A stretch of 64,000 bases of DNA, taken from NCBI RefSeq assembly GCF_002933275.1, contig NZ_PSSX01000003.1, positions 248,001 through 312,000 on the forward strand, written 5' to 3'. The position numbers were made by a program, and so were the translations under genes. The DNA is from Marinobacter maroccanus. GTDB taxonomy: Bacteria > Pseudomonadota > Gammaproteobacteria > Pseudomonadales > Oleiphilaceae. Below, piece after piece: positions 1-9,746 of this stretch; position 1 is the first letter of the stretch; each line of letters begins with the position of its first letter. The notes below the pieces were generated by a model, which was given only the letters and a program-made list of their open reading frames with translations, made no database searches and had not been told where the DNA came from.

Positions 1-814
1 GGGCGATCAGCAAACCGCCCGCAACCACCATGGGTAGCATGAAGGAAACGCCGGTCAGCAGGTGCTTGTACGGCCCCCGTTTCTCGCCACTTCCGGAAGC
101 GCCCGACGATTTCTTCTGGCCAGCGTCCAGAACCACAGCCTGGTCAAGGGCATCACGGACGGTATCCGCAGGTTTCTTCAAGGCGGCACCGGTGGAGGTT
201 CGCCACACGCGCTTGCCGGCAAAGCGTCCCGGGTCCACCTCAATGTCGCAGGCCAGGACAACCACATCGGCAGCCGCAATCTCCTCGTCTGTCAGGGGAT
301 CCTGGGCGCCAACCGAACCCTGGGTTTCTACACGGATCCTGTGGCCAGCGGATTCCGCCGCAGCGGTCAGTGCCTCCGCCGCCATAAAGGTATGGGCGAC
401 GCCAGTGGGACAGGCAGTAACGGCAACAATTCGCTTACCCGCAGAGGCACTGCCAACAGCGGAACTGGTTGCTGCAGATTCCTGACTGGCCTTTGCCGGG
501 TCCCAGGGTGTGGCCTCTGCCTGCGCCCTAGTCAGAATGGCGTCTGGATCTGGCAGGGCGGCAGTGACCGGAATCCGCAGCAGGCGTTTGCCCGCATAGG
601 CGGCCAGATCTACCGGAACACCGACGGCGGCAATGACAAGATCGGCTTGTCGGATAGTCTCTTCGCTGGGCTTGTTGTCCGCTTTATCATCCGGGCCTCG
701 AGTGTCGGTAGTAACAGACCAGCCGCGCCGGTTCGCGGCCCGCTCCAGAGCCCGGGCGGCCAGAAAACGGGTTGCTACGCCCTGGGGGCAGGCAGTCACA
801 ATAATCAGGTTCAT
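1..814 (-). CDS. fruA: PTS fructose transporter subunit IIBC (partial, C-terminus outside window)
   Basis: This is the membrane component of the fructose phosphotransferase system, which takes up fructose and phosphorylates it to fructose 1-phosphate. About 271 codons are visible. There are two tandem EIIB-type domains, the first starting MNLIIVTACPQGVATRF and the second with the phosphocysteine motif TACPTGVAHTFMAAEAL. A charged linker follows, and then the start of the IIC membrane domain (GPYKHLLTGVSFMLPMVVAGG). The rest lies beyond position 1. The start ATG overlaps the fruK stop by four bases (ATGA), so translation is probably coupled. The family assignment is firm; the partial state is due only to the window edge. 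Confidence 0.93.
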   Translation of the reverse strand, partial: MNLIIVTACPQGVATRFLAARALERAANRRGWSVTTDTRGPDDKADNKPSEETIRQADLVIAAVGVPVDLAAYAGKRLLRIPVTAALPDPDAILTRAQAEATPWDPAKASQESAATSSAVGSASAGKRIVAVTACPTGVAHTFMAAEALTAAAESAGHRIRVETQGSVGAQDPLTDEEIAAADVVVLACDIEVDPGRFAGKRVWRTSTGAALKKPADTVRDALDQAVVLDAGQKKSSGASGSGEKRGPYKHLLTGVSFMLPMVVAGGLLIA

Positions 815-1776
815 AACGGCATCTCTCCGGTGTTGTTTTGCCCGGGCCACGGCTGCACCCGGGTTCGTTGGAGAAGGGAGGAAAAGTCCGGGGCCTCGGG
901 GTTTCCGACACCAATGTGTTGCACACATTCGGCCGACAAAGCCGTGGCGAACGTCAGCGCCGCTTCGTCAGGCTGTCCACCAAGCACGCCATGGAGCATG
1001 CCCGCCAGTAAGGTATCGCCGGCACACACGGTGCTGACCAGCGAGACCGGGGGCACCCGGGATCTCAGGATGCCGGCCGGTGACGACCACAACACGCCAT
1101 CCGCGCCCATGGACACCACCACATGGGAAACACCGCCAGCATGGACACGGGCAACTGCAGCTTCCACGGCTGTCATGTCCGTCAAGGGCAGGCCCGCCAA
1201 GCCCGACAGCTCATCCATGTTGGGTTTGACCGCAAACGGCGCGGCCTCAATCCCCGCCTTCAGGCCTTCACCACTGGTATCCAGCCACACCGGCTTGCCG
1301 GCCCTGGAGGCCTGCTGCACCAGGGCTGCCAGCCCGGATGGTGGAAAGCCCTCGGGCAGACTGCCACCGATCACCACCCCGTCGCATTCCGGCAGCAGCG
1401 GCGCCAGCCGGAATTCCAGCCGCTGCAGGGCGTCTTCCGGGATCCGAAAGCCCGGGCCATTCAGATCGGTTACCCGGCCACCGGCCTCCGCAATCTTGAT
1501 ATTGATGCGATTCTGGCCCGGCACGCGGACAAAACTGTCCTGCAGCCCTTCGGCAGCGAACAGCCTCTCAAAGGAGGAGGCATTGCCTTCGCCCATCAGG
1601 CCGGTAACCGTGACCGAATGGCCCAGGCGCGCCAGTACACGGGCCACGTTGATGCCCTTGCCCGCCGGTTCCAGCCGGGTATTGCCGGTGCGATTGACTT
1701 CACCGACGGCAAGGGTCGGAGTTTCAACGCTGAGATCCAGGGCCGGGTTCAGGGTAATTGTCAGGATACGAGCCAT
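811..1776 (-). CDS. fruK: 1-phosphofructokinase
   Basis: This PfkB-family sugar kinase of 321 residues converts fructose 1-phosphate to fructose 1,6-bisphosphate, the second step of PTS fructose use. The N-terminus ILTITLNPALDLSVE and the C-terminal CAGDTLLAGMLHG motif, which carries the catalytic Asp, are typical. The ATG at 1776 shares one base with the fruB stop (TGATG) and has GGAGG seven bases upstream. A GTG three bases earlier is possible but sits too close to that ribosome site. The gene lies between fruB and fruA with overlaps on both sides, so the three are one transcript. Confidence 0.95.
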   Translation of the reverse strand: MARILTITLNPALDLSVETPTLAVGEVNRTGNTRLEPAGKGINVARVLARLGHSVTVTGLMGEGNASSFERLFAAEGLQDSFVRVPGQNRINIKIAEAGGRVTDLNGPGFRIPEDALQRLEFRLAPLLPECDGVVIGGSLPEGFPPSGLAALVQQASRAGKPVWLDTSGEGLKAGIEAAPFAVKPNMDELSGLAGLPLTDMTAVEAAVARVHAGGVSHVVVSMGADGVLWSSPAGILRSRVPPVSLVSTVCAGDTLLAGMLHGVLGGQPDEAALTFATALSAECVQHIGVGNPEAPDFSSLLQRTRVQPWPGQNNTGEMPL

Positions 1777-4607
1777 CACCAGGCCTCCAGGGCATCACGT
1801 ACCTCGGACACCGTTGCCAGAGACAGGGCCTTTTCAGCCTGCCGACGAGCGGTTTCAAGGCTGAGGCCACGAATACAGGCCTTGACCAGAGGCACCCGCC
1901 GGCTGGTCACAGACAGCTCGTCCACCTCCAGCCCGACCAGTACCGGAATGGCCTGGGGGTCCGACGCCAGCTCACCGCACACCCCGACCCAGCGGTCGTG
2001 GGCGTGGGCCGCCTCTACAGTCATCCGGATCAGCCGCAGCACCGATGGATGCAGACCATCCGATTCGGCCGACAGCTGTCCGTGGCCACGGTCGATGGCC
2101 AGGGTGTACTGGGTCAGGTCGTTGGTGCCGACGGAGAAGAAGTCCACCTCTGGCGCCAGAGTCGAGGCCAGCAACGCGCAGGAGGGCACTTCAATCATCA
2201 CACCAACCTGAACATCACTGGCGGCCACCTCCGCCTGCACCTGGGAGACAATTGCCCTGGCAGCCCGGAACTCTTCCACATCCTTGACCATGGGGAACAT
2301 TATGCGCAGGGGCCGGTCGCCGGCGGCAGTCAGCAGCGCCCGCACCTGGGTTTCCAGGATGTCCGGACGGGTCAGTGAAAGCCGGATACCACGCATACCC
2401 AGAAACGGGTTGTCTTCCTGGGGTAACGGCCAGTAATCCAGGGGCTTGTCGCCGCCCACGTCCAGAGTACGGGCCACCAGGGGCAGGCCGTTCAGGGCAT
2501 CAAACGCGTGTTGGTATTCAGTGACCTGGGTGGCCAGATCCGGCGCTTCCGGATGGGCCATGAAAATGAACTCGGTACGAAGCAGGCCAACACCGTCGGC
2601 GCCCCGATCCACGGCATCGGGGGTGTGGGCGGTGTTGCCGAGATTGGCGCACACTTCGATGGTATGGCCATCTTCGGTGGTGGCAGGCTGATTGCGGTTT
2701 TCATGAGCTTCGGCCTGCAACGCTTCCAGTTGCTGCAAACGGCGACGGATCTTCTCGCATCGCTCGGCCCCGGGGTTCGGCACCAGGCAGCCCCGTTCGC
2801 CATCTACCACCAGATCAGAGCCATTCAGGATAGTCAGTATTCGCTCACCGGCACCCACTACCGCTGGCAGGCCCAGGGCTCGGGCCAGAATCGCACTGTG
2901 GGACGTCGCTCCCCCACGGGCTGTGACCAGGCCGCGCACCCGGGTGGTATCCAGCCGGGCCACATCCGATGGCCCAAGATCGTCAGCCACCAGCATATAG
3001 GGGGTGTCCGGCGGCGTCGGCATCGCCACGCCACAGAGGTTGGCCAGGACCCGGCGCCCGACATCCCGCAGATCCGCGGCACGTTCCGCCAGCAAACGGT
3101 CAGCCAGTGCTTCCTGGGCCCTGGCCGCGGTATCTATGGCTTTCCACCAGCCTGCCTCGGCGGACGCTCCTTCGTTGATCGCTTCCAGCGTCGCCTGATA
3201 CAGGTCTTCGTCCTGCAGCATCTCCACATGCACCGAAAGAATTGGCGCAGCTTCACCGCCTTCGGCCTGCCGGATCAGGGTCCGGAGCTGGCCATCGGCC
3301 TCATCCATGGCCTGGTTAAGGCGCTGGATCTGCTGCTCACTGTCCGCGGCAGACTCAGGATACTCCAACACTGGCTGGCGCATCACAAACGCCGGCGCCA
3401 GCGCGAGCCCCGGTGACGCGGCCACGGCTTTGACCGGCTGGTCATCGGCCAGTGGTTCTTCGGGTTGAGTCTCCAGCTCCGTGGTTTGCTGCTCGGCATG
3501 GCGCAACGGCGCGACCTTTTCACCCAGACCGTCCTCAATGGCTTTGGTCAGAGCGTTGATGGCCTGCTCGGCCTCATCTCCGGTTGCCGACAGCAGAAGC
3601 GTCTGGCCCCGACGGGCGCCCAGGCCGATCACCCGGGTCAGGCTGGTGGCAGACACCGCACTGCCGTCACCCTCCAGGAGACGAATCCGGATGCCGGCAT
3701 TGTGGCGACGAGCCTCCTGGACCAGTTGTTTGGCGGGACGGGCATGCAGCCCGTGGGTGTTGAGCAGCGTTACCCTGGCGGTGACCGCCCCGGCGGCCTC
3801 ACCTGACAGCCTGGCCATGACAGCTTCGGCACTCAGGCCGTCAATCGGCTCATTACGAGCCAGGAAGTTGTCGATGCGATCCAGCAGGTCATGACACTCA
3901 TCACCAGGACCGGCCAGGCAGAACACCCCACGCAGTTCCGGGGTTGCACGCTTCGGTGTTGCCAGGGACAGGGTCGGGCGCCTGGCGCCAACCGTGTGGT
4001 GGGTCAGCCAGAAGCCCTGGCCAAGCGCCACCGGCGGCTGGCCGATGATGCTGGCCAGAAACTCGGTGTCCACACAGCGCAGGCTCTGCAGGCGGGCGGC
4101 GGCAATCAGGGACAGCTCATTCGGAGTGGAAGCATCGATGCCCAGGCACAGGGTTTCGCTGTCGCATTTGGCCACCGCCGGAGCTTTGGAGAGCAGGGCA
4201 ACCAGCTCGGCGGCATCCGTGGCCCGGCCCAATTTTTCGGCCAGCCCGGGCTTGTCGAGCACGCGGGTAAGGTGGCGAAGAATATCCAGATGTTCGTCAG
4301 ACTGGGCCGCAATAGCCACCAGCACATGAACCCGTGCATTGTCGTGCCAGGTGATGCCCTCCGGGAACTGAAGAATTCGGATACCGGTTTCGAGAACGGC
4401 ACTCCGGCTTTCCGGTGTACCGTGGGGAATGGCAATGCCGTTACCCAGTACCGTGGACGATTGCCGTTCACGGGCGCTCATTCCGGCCAGGTAATTCGGG
4501 GCCGTGCGGCCGGCGGCCTCAAGATCCCGGGCTGCCTGTTGCAGTGCGTCTTGCCAGTCAGTGGCAGTGGCACCCAGTCGAACGTCATTGGCAGTCAGCG
4601 TCAGCAT
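1776..4607 (-). CDS. fruB: PTS fructose-specific EIIA-HPr-EI fusion protein
   Basis: This 943-residue multiphosphoryl transfer protein carries the whole soluble phosphorelay from PEP to FruA. The order is EIIA (phosphohistidine near residue 62 in AIPHGTP), an HPr-like domain ([10 protein letters not shown], His near 288) and enzyme I ([10 protein letters not shown], His near 570; CGELASDP, Cys near 877). Fusion of all three modules is known from pseudomonad FruB. I start it at the ATG at 4607 (MLTLTANDV), nine bases after a GAGG. A longer reading frame from 4652 adds 15 basic residues that do not look like EIIA. It is first in the fru operon and divergent from fruR. Confidence 0.94.
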   Translation of the reverse strand: MLTLTANDVRLGATATDWQDALQQAARDLEAAGRTAPNYLAGMSARERQSSTVLGNGIAIPHGTPESRSAVLETGIRILQFPEGITWHDNARVHVLVAIAAQSDEHLDILRHLTRVLDKPGLAEKLGRATDAAELVALLSKAPAVAKCDSETLCLGIDASTPNELSLIAAARLQSLRCVDTEFLASIIGQPPVALGQGFWLTHHTVGARRPTLSLATPKRATPELRGVFCLAGPGDECHDLLDRIDNFLARNEPIDGLSAEAVMARLSGEAAGAVTARVTLLNTHGLHARPAKQLVQEARRHNAGIRIRLLEGDGSAVSATSLTRVIGLGARRGQTLLLSATGDEAEQAINALTKAIEDGLGEKVAPLRHAEQQTTELETQPEEPLADDQPVKAVAASPGLALAPAFVMRQPVLEYPESAADSEQQIQRLNQAMDEADGQLRTLIRQAEGGEAAPILSVHVEMLQDEDLYQATLEAINEGASAEAGWWKAIDTAARAQEALADRLLAERAADLRDVGRRVLANLCGVAMPTPPDTPYMLVADDLGPSDVARLDTTRVRGLVTARGGATSHSAILARALGLPAVVGAGERILTILNGSDLVVDGERGCLVPNPGAERCEKIRRRLQQLEALQAEAHENRNQPATTEDGHTIEVCANLGNTAHTPDAVDRGADGVGLLRTEFIFMAHPEAPDLATQVTEYQHAFDALNGLPLVARTLDVGGDKPLDYWPLPQEDNPFLGMRGIRLSLTRPDILETQVRALLTAAGDRPLRIMFPMVKDVEEFRAARAIVSQVQAEVAASDVQVGVMIEVPSCALLASTLAPEVDFFSVGTNDLTQYTLAIDRGHGQLSAESDGLHPSVLRLIRMTVEAAHAHDRWVGVCGELASDPQAIPVLVGLEVDELSVTSRRVPLVKACIRGLSLETARRQAEKALSLATVSEVRDALEAW

Positions 4608-4674
4608 GATCGTTGCCTCGCTTTTTGTTTTGATACTGCGTCTTTGTTTCAATACCGCGTATCAGTTTTTGTTT

Positions 4675-4690
4675 GCTGAATCGTGTCAGC
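4675..4690. promoter_or_regulatory. Putative FruR/Cra operator in the fruB-fruR divergent region
   Basis: GCTGAATCGTGTCAGC is an imperfect palindrome with 5-bp arms (GCTGA/TCAGC). It closely resembles the enterobacterial Cra consensus built on TGAATCGNTNCA. It lies midway in the 152-bp gap between divergent fruB and fruR, as expected for autoregulated control of both. A half-site-like TGAAAC follows at 4708-4713, and a TGATAC...GTATCA inverted pair lies at 4631-4636/4659-4664. The role is inferred from sequence and position only. Confidence 0.55.
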
Positions 4691-4759
4691 ATGCTTAAAA
4701 TCGATGATGAAACAGATATGATCAGAAATCAAGCAATCTTTTAATCGGAGCTGTCGCCC

Positions 4760-5794
4760 ATGACCCTTGCGGAACTTGCCCGGCTCGCCGGCGTTTCAAG
4801 AACCACGGCCAGCTATGTTATCAACGGCCAGGGGGCTGCCCGGCGCATCAAGCCGGACACGATCGAGAAAGTGCTTGCGGTGGCCAAGGCCCATGACTTT
4901 CAGGTAGATACCCAGGCGGCAGCGCTGCGGGGTGGCGCCAGCCGGACCCTCGGTTTTATCCTGCCGGATCTGGAGAACACCAGTTATGCCCGGCTGGCGA
5001 AGCTGCTGGAGCAAGGCGCCCGGGCCCGGGGATACCAACTTCTGATCGCCGGCTCCGACGACGACCCGGAGACGGAAAAGTCCTTGGCCCGCTCCCTGAA
5101 GGCAAGGCGTTGCGATGCTCTGATCGTGGCCAGTGCTCTGGCCCAGAACGATCCCTTCTACCCTCAGTTGCAGAAAGAGGGTCTGCCGGTGGTTGCCGTC
5201 GACCGGTCCCAGTCACCGGATCAGATCCGATGCGTGGTCAGCGACAACCACGCAGCAGCCAGAATCCTGACTCGTTCCGTACTCGATGCAGACACCACCA
5301 GCATCGCCTGGCTGGATGCGGTACCGGAGATTGCCATGACCCAGGAGCGCCGGGAAGGCTTTCTGGCCGCAGCAGGTGAGGCCGGCGTCTCTTCCCTGGT
5401 GGAGAGCGGCCCACATTACGATCGTGCCTCGGGTGCCGCAATGATGCGTCGGATCCTGACTGACCATGGCCTTCCGGATGCCCTGGTTACCGCCTCTTAC
5501 ACGCTGCTTCAAGGGGTTCTGGATGCCCTGCTCGAACAGCCGGGCCGGCTTCCGGAGACTCTGAAAATTGCGACCTTCGGCGATGACCGACTGCTGGACT
5601 TTCTTCCACAGGCGGTGAACTCTTTGCCCCAGAATCATGAGGCCATCGCCAATGCCACGCTCGAACAGGCCCTGTCGGCTATCGCACAGAAAGGCTCCGT
5701 CGACACCATCGTGATTAACCGGTCTCTGAAGATTCGCGCCGCGGATCGTCAGAGTGGCTCTCTGCAAGCCACCAGCGAGGAAAAAACCTGTTGA
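4760..5794 (+). CDS. fruR: LacI-family fructose repressor
   Basis: This 344-residue regulator has an N-terminal LacI helix-turn-helix (MTLAELARLAGVSRTTASYV) followed by a periplasmic-binding-protein-like sensor domain (TLGFILPDLENTSYARLAK). It is divergent from fruBKA, so it almost certainly controls fructose uptake; the effector in related proteins is fructose 1-phosphate. A CGGAG lies nine bases before the ATG. The last 80 bases overlap the 3' end of the convergent helicase gene. Family and local role are secure; whether it is also a global Cra-like regulator cannot be judged here. Confidence 0.92.
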   Translation: MTLAELARLAGVSRTTASYVINGQGAARRIKPDTIEKVLAVAKAHDFQVDTQAAALRGGASRTLGFILPDLENTSYARLAKLLEQGARARGYQLLIAGSDDDPETEKSLARSLKARRCDALIVASALAQNDPFYPQLQKEGLPVVAVDRSQSPDQIRCVVSDNHAAARILTRSVLDADTTSIAWLDAVPEIAMTQERREGFLAAAGEAGVSSLVESGPHYDRASGAAMMRRILTDHGLPDALVTASYTLLQGVLDALLEQPGRLPETLKIATFGDDRLLDFLPQAVNSLPQNHEAIANATLEQALSAIAQKGSVDTIVINRSLKIRAADRQSGSLQATSEEKTC

Positions 5795-8012
5795 TGGCCG
5801 GCTGCAGAAACCGGTCATCAATCAGCCAGATCACGCCCCGGTCTTTCGGGGTACGAATCACCCGCCCGGCCGCCTGGGCCACTTTCTGCAAGCCCGGAAT
5901 CAGATAGGTGTAGTCGTAACCGGCGCCGAAGCGCTGTTCCAGGCGAGCCTTCAGGATTTCATGCCAGGCATCAAACGGGGGCAAACCAAGGGTTGCAACA
6001 AAAGCCCCAATCAACTGATCCCCGGGCAGGTCGATCCCCTCACTGAACACCCCACCCAGAACGGCAAACGCCACACTACCTTCCGGTTCCCTGAACCCCG
6101 CCAGAAAGTCTGCTCGCTGTTGAGGCGACATACCCGGTGCCTGTGCCCGCTGGGGGACATCGGGGGCCTGCTTCGCCAGAGCGTCGCTCGCCTGTTTCGC
6201 GTACTTGAAGCTGCTGAAAAACGCCAGGTAATGCCCGGGCCGGTCCCGGAACTGGCGAGCGATCAGATCGGCGATGGGCTGGAGGGAGGCCTCCCGGTGA
6301 ACCTGCCGGGTGCTGATGCCGGGCGTGAACTGCACCTGTAGCTGATCCGCGCTGAACGGGCTGGGCAGCGAGGTAAAACGGGCATCCTCGGGCAACCCCA
6401 GCAGATCCCGGTAGTAGACACCGGGGCTCAGGGTGGCGGAGAACAGCAGGACCGAGTGCGCGGCTTCAAACCGCTCCCGCAGGAAATCCGCCGGGATCAA
6501 GTTCTGGATCGTCAGACTTGCCCGACCCCGACCGGCCCGCTGGAATTCACACAGGGAGTGATCGCCGAACGTGTCCGCCAGCTTCATGAAGGCGACGCTT
6601 TCAAACAACAGTTCCTGCAGGGCCAGATCCGGTGGATGGTCGGCCAGATAATCGGTCAGGTTGGAGACCATGGCCTGCAGGGCGCCCAGCAATTGCGTGG
6701 GCAGTGTCTCCAGAAACTCTGGGCTCTCTGTATCAGCCTGGTGATCCCGGATCAGGCTCTGCCACGCCCGGGCTGTCCGGTCGATGGCGGATTTCAGGGG
6801 CTTCGGTGCGGTTTTTTTGATCCTCAGCAAACGCTGCTGATCCAGCCGAACCGAATACATGCCCCGGCCCCGGTCCACCAGGTTATGGGCCTCATCCACC
6901 AGCACGCTGGTCTTCCAGCTGTTCTGACGAATCAAACCATGGAGCAGGGCGGATTGATCGAACAGCCGGTTCACATCGCCGATCACCACATCGCTCCACC
7001 GGGCCATTTCCTGGGCCAGAAAGTAGGGGCAAATCTCGTGACCGGCGGCGATCTTCGCCAATGTGGGTTGATCCAGTGTGCCTTCGGCCTGGGCCGCCTC
7101 CGCCCTCGCATCGGGCAGTCGGTCGAAAAAGCCCTTGGCCAGGGGGCAGGAATCGCCATGGCAGGCTTTGTCCGGGTGCTCGCAGGCGTCATCTTTCGAC
7201 ACCAGTTCCAGGGTTCGCAGGGGCCAGTTCGGGGCCGCTTGAGCCGAACGCAGGCGCGCCACCGCATCCATGGCAAGCTGGCGCGCGGTATTGCGGCAGG
7301 TAAGGTAGAACAACCGGTCCTGCCCGGCGGCAGGTATCGCCATTAACGCCGGAAACAGCGTGCCAAGGGTCTTGCCCAGACCGGTGGGAGCTTCAAGCAG
7401 CAGGGTGCCGGACTTCGCCGCATTCTTGTACACCGTCTCCGCCAGCTGGCGCTGCCTGGGGCGGAACGCCGGAAAGGGAAACCTCAGCCTGGAAAGCAGG
7501 GTATCCCGCTGTTCCCGGTGCTGTTCTTCCTGTTCAGCCCAGGCCTTGTAAACGCCGCACAGAGCTTCCAGTTCCTGCCAGAGTTCGTCGGCACTGGCGG
7601 TCTCCACCACCGGTGTTTCCTTGTCCCTGCCGGTGTCGTAATAGATCAGCGCCAGCTCCAGCGATTTCCGCTTTTCCTGTCGGCACAAAAGGGCGCCGTA
7701 GGCTCGCAGCTGGGCACGGTGAAGCGCCCGCTGATGCTCCCGGATTCGGGCCAGGTCACCCCGGTGAGTCTTGATTTCTTCCAGCCGGCCACGATGCGGG
7801 TTGTAGACATCCGCGCGCCCGGAAAGCTCTAATCCCAGGCACTCTCCGGTCAGTAAATACTCGCTTTTGTAGCCATAGCCGCGCCGGGACTGGATGGCCT
7901 GGTGGCCGGCGATGCCTTCCTCGGCACTGGGGGCCGGGGTGTATCGGAAGTCCAGATCGCCCTGGCGGGCGGCAAATTCGCAGAGGGTTCGGACGGCAAC
8001 CTTCACCGTCAT
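5715..8012 (-). CDS. XPD/DinG-type DNA helicase with N-terminal Cas4-like nuclease region
   Basis: This 765-residue superfamily 2 helicase has Walker A (APTGLGKTLG, near residue 208), a DEAH box (VLVDEAHNLVD, near 371) and a C-terminal motif VI (QAAGRVIRTPKDRG). Four cysteines between about 276 and 327 (CEHPDKACHGDSC and later CPYF) match the iron-sulfur cluster of the XPD/DinG family. The N-terminal part contains GRADVY near 62 and LEEIKTH near 79, the pattern of a PD-(D/E)XK nuclease. It overlaps the upstream FAN1-like gene by four bases, suggesting joint action on branched or crosslinked DNA. Its 3' end overlaps fruR on the other strand by 80 bp. The exact substrate is unknown. Confidence 0.85.
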   Translation of the reverse strand: MTVKVAVRTLCEFAARQGDLDFRYTPAPSAEEGIAGHQAIQSRRGYGYKSEYLLTGECLGLELSGRADVYNPHRGRLEEIKTHRGDLARIREHQRALHRAQLRAYGALLCRQEKRKSLELALIYYDTGRDKETPVVETASADELWQELEALCGVYKAWAEQEEQHREQRDTLLSRLRFPFPAFRPRQRQLAETVYKNAAKSGTLLLEAPTGLGKTLGTLFPALMAIPAAGQDRLFYLTCRNTARQLAMDAVARLRSAQAAPNWPLRTLELVSKDDACEHPDKACHGDSCPLAKGFFDRLPDARAEAAQAEGTLDQPTLAKIAAGHEICPYFLAQEMARWSDVVIGDVNRLFDQSALLHGLIRQNSWKTSVLVDEAHNLVDRGRGMYSVRLDQQRLLRIKKTAPKPLKSAIDRTARAWQSLIRDHQADTESPEFLETLPTQLLGALQAMVSNLTDYLADHPPDLALQELLFESVAFMKLADTFGDHSLCEFQRAGRGRASLTIQNLIPADFLRERFEAAHSVLLFSATLSPGVYYRDLLGLPEDARFTSLPSPFSADQLQVQFTPGISTRQVHREASLQPIADLIARQFRDRPGHYLAFFSSFKYAKQASDALAKQAPDVPQRAQAPGMSPQQRADFLAGFREPEGSVAFAVLGGVFSEGIDLPGDQLIGAFVATLGLPPFDAWHEILKARLEQRFGAGYDYTYLIPGLQKVAQAAGRVIRTPKDRGVIWLIDDRFLQPAINRFFPRWWLAESHSDDPRRESSETG

Positions 8013-9718
8013 CCCATCACCCCATCGCCTTGCCAGCGCACGTAGCAGACACTGGCGGGGATGCCTTCACCGGCAAAAAATTCGAGCCAACGGATCTGGT
8101 GATCCTGCAACCGATCACCCGGCCCCTTCACTTCGATCATTTCATAGCGCTTTGCCGTGTCGGTGGCGCCCGGGAAAAAGCGAATCAGATCCGGGAAGCC
8201 ACTGCGATGCTCCCGGATATTCAACAACAGGCGACGGAACAGCCGTTCCAGATCCTCCGCTGGAATACAATCCAGCCCCAGGCTGAGCAGCTCCTCGGTG
8301 ATGACCGGCCAGATCACGAAGGGGTTGGTGGTGCCCTGCTTGGCCCGGTAATTCTCCAGAATCCGGTCCCGGTAACTGCCCTCCGCCAGCAACCCAAAGC
8401 ATTGGTTAAAGGATGCCTGGCGACGGCTTACAAAATCCTCCCGGGTCAGGTCCGCGGGGCCGACATGGAATGGATGGATAAACGCCCCCGGCACCGGTGC
8501 AAAGATAGTTTGCCAGCAGAGCAGACCAAACAGACCGTTGATCAGGGTGTTTTCCACATAGAACACTGGGGCATCGTCCCGATACAGGTGGTGCTGAACG
8601 GCGTATTCAACCGACCCGACTTCGGGCTTTGGCAGAGTCAGGGTGATATCCCGGATGGGTGGCTTCGCCGCAGGCTGTGGCGGTGTCTGGCCAAGCCGGC
8701 TCGCAAGCCGCTTCAGAATCCGCGCCAGGCCCTGGGCTTCGGCATCGCTCAGTTCCTGGTTCTGCCACTCGGAGGCAATGGCCCAGGCTTCCCGGTGACG
8801 CTTCAGCCGCTCCAGCAACCGGAGCCGCTTCAACCGCGCTTCCCGATGGCCGCTGCTGGCGAAGGACTCTACCGCCAGCTCACGCTCCCCCTGACGCTCC
8901 GCCTGTCGGCCCAATTCCAGCAACAGCCGGTCGCGCCGACTGGTCAACCAGGCATTGTCCGAAGGCCCCGGCACGTCCGGCCACACCTCAACAGCGGGTA
9001 CGCCCGCGTCCAGCCACTCCCGGCACTGGTGCATGGCAATATACAGGTCCACCTCCGAACGGTGCTGGAACGCACGGGATTCCGGGGTGAAGGTCACCGG
9101 CTCGTAGCGCTGGTGACCCAGTTCCACCAGCACGAAATCAGACCAGCTCTGGCGAAGGTTGCCGAAAAACATCAGGCGAACCCGGTCAAAAAGCGCCATG
9201 GTCTTGAGCCTGATCACCGGCTTGGCGCGCTCACCGAGCCAGTCGGCGACGGTAAGAGGGCCGGAAAATCGCGAAAGCAGGGCGTCACGCATCTGGCCCT
9301 TGGGCAGGTTGGCAGGCTCTCCGGCCGCCTTCAGAAAAGCTCCCAGAGCCGGACGCAGTTCCCCCAGCGTGAACAGACGAAACAGTTCGTCCAGGCTGAG
9401 CAGGGGATCGGTGTCCAGCCAGCCCGTGTCAGTCAGTTCAGCCAGGGCCTGTTGCTCTGGTACGCCAAGCTCCGGGTACTTGAGTTTGTCCGACCGGAAG
9501 AGATCGCCCGTGCGCATCACCATGCGGGCCAGCAAGGCCCGGGCCGGCAGTGAAAGGGTATGAAAGCTGGCCAGTCGATCCAGCTCTTCCGCCGTCAGCA
9601 AGTCGCCGTGATGGCTCTGCACCCAGCCAAGCACGGTTTCCATATTTTCGAGATAGTACAGCGGATTGTTCAGATCTGCGGTACCCGGTTGCGGGCTTAT
9701 CGGGTTCCGTACTGCCAT
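8009..9718 (-). CDS. FAN1-type structure-specific nuclease (VRR-NUC domain)
   Basis: This 569-residue protein carries a C-terminal VRR-NUC nuclease domain, with RSGFPDL near residue 503 and EVKGPGDRLQDHQ near 526, giving the metal-binding D...ExK set. The preceding region is helical (repeated Arg/Leu/Glu segments). Length and architecture match bacterial FAN1 homologues such as the one studied in Pseudomonas aeruginosa, which cut 5' flaps and help remove interstrand crosslinks. The only GGAGG lies about 18 bases before the ATG, so initiation may be weak. It is translationally coupled to the downstream helicase. Confidence 0.86.
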   Translation of the reverse strand: MAVRNPISPQPGTADLNNPLYYLENMETVLGWVQSHHGDLLTAEELDRLASFHTLSLPARALLARMVMRTGDLFRSDKLKYPELGVPEQQALAELTDTGWLDTDPLLSLDELFRLFTLGELRPALGAFLKAAGEPANLPKGQMRDALLSRFSGPLTVADWLGERAKPVIRLKTMALFDRVRLMFFGNLRQSWSDFVLVELGHQRYEPVTFTPESRAFQHRSEVDLYIAMHQCREWLDAGVPAVEVWPDVPGPSDNAWLTSRRDRLLLELGRQAERQGERELAVESFASSGHREARLKRLRLLERLKRHREAWAIASEWQNQELSDAEAQGLARILKRLASRLGQTPPQPAAKPPIRDITLTLPKPEVGSVEYAVQHHLYRDDAPVFYVENTLINGLFGLLCWQTIFAPVPGAFIHPFHVGPADLTREDFVSRRQASFNQCFGLLAEGSYRDRILENYRAKQGTTNPFVIWPVITEELLSLGLDCIPAEDLERLFRRLLLNIREHRSGFPDLIRFFPGATDTAKRYEMIEVKGPGDRLQDHQIRWLEFFAGEGIPASVCYVRWQGDGVMG

Positions 9719-9746
9719 AGTTGCTGTGGGCGTTTTGCCTCCGGTA

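Noticed and set aside
62..1864. Long plus-strand open frame of 600 codons opposite fruA and fruK
   Set aside because: It is antisense to well-supported genes, contains no recognisable domain and reflects GC-rich codon bias.
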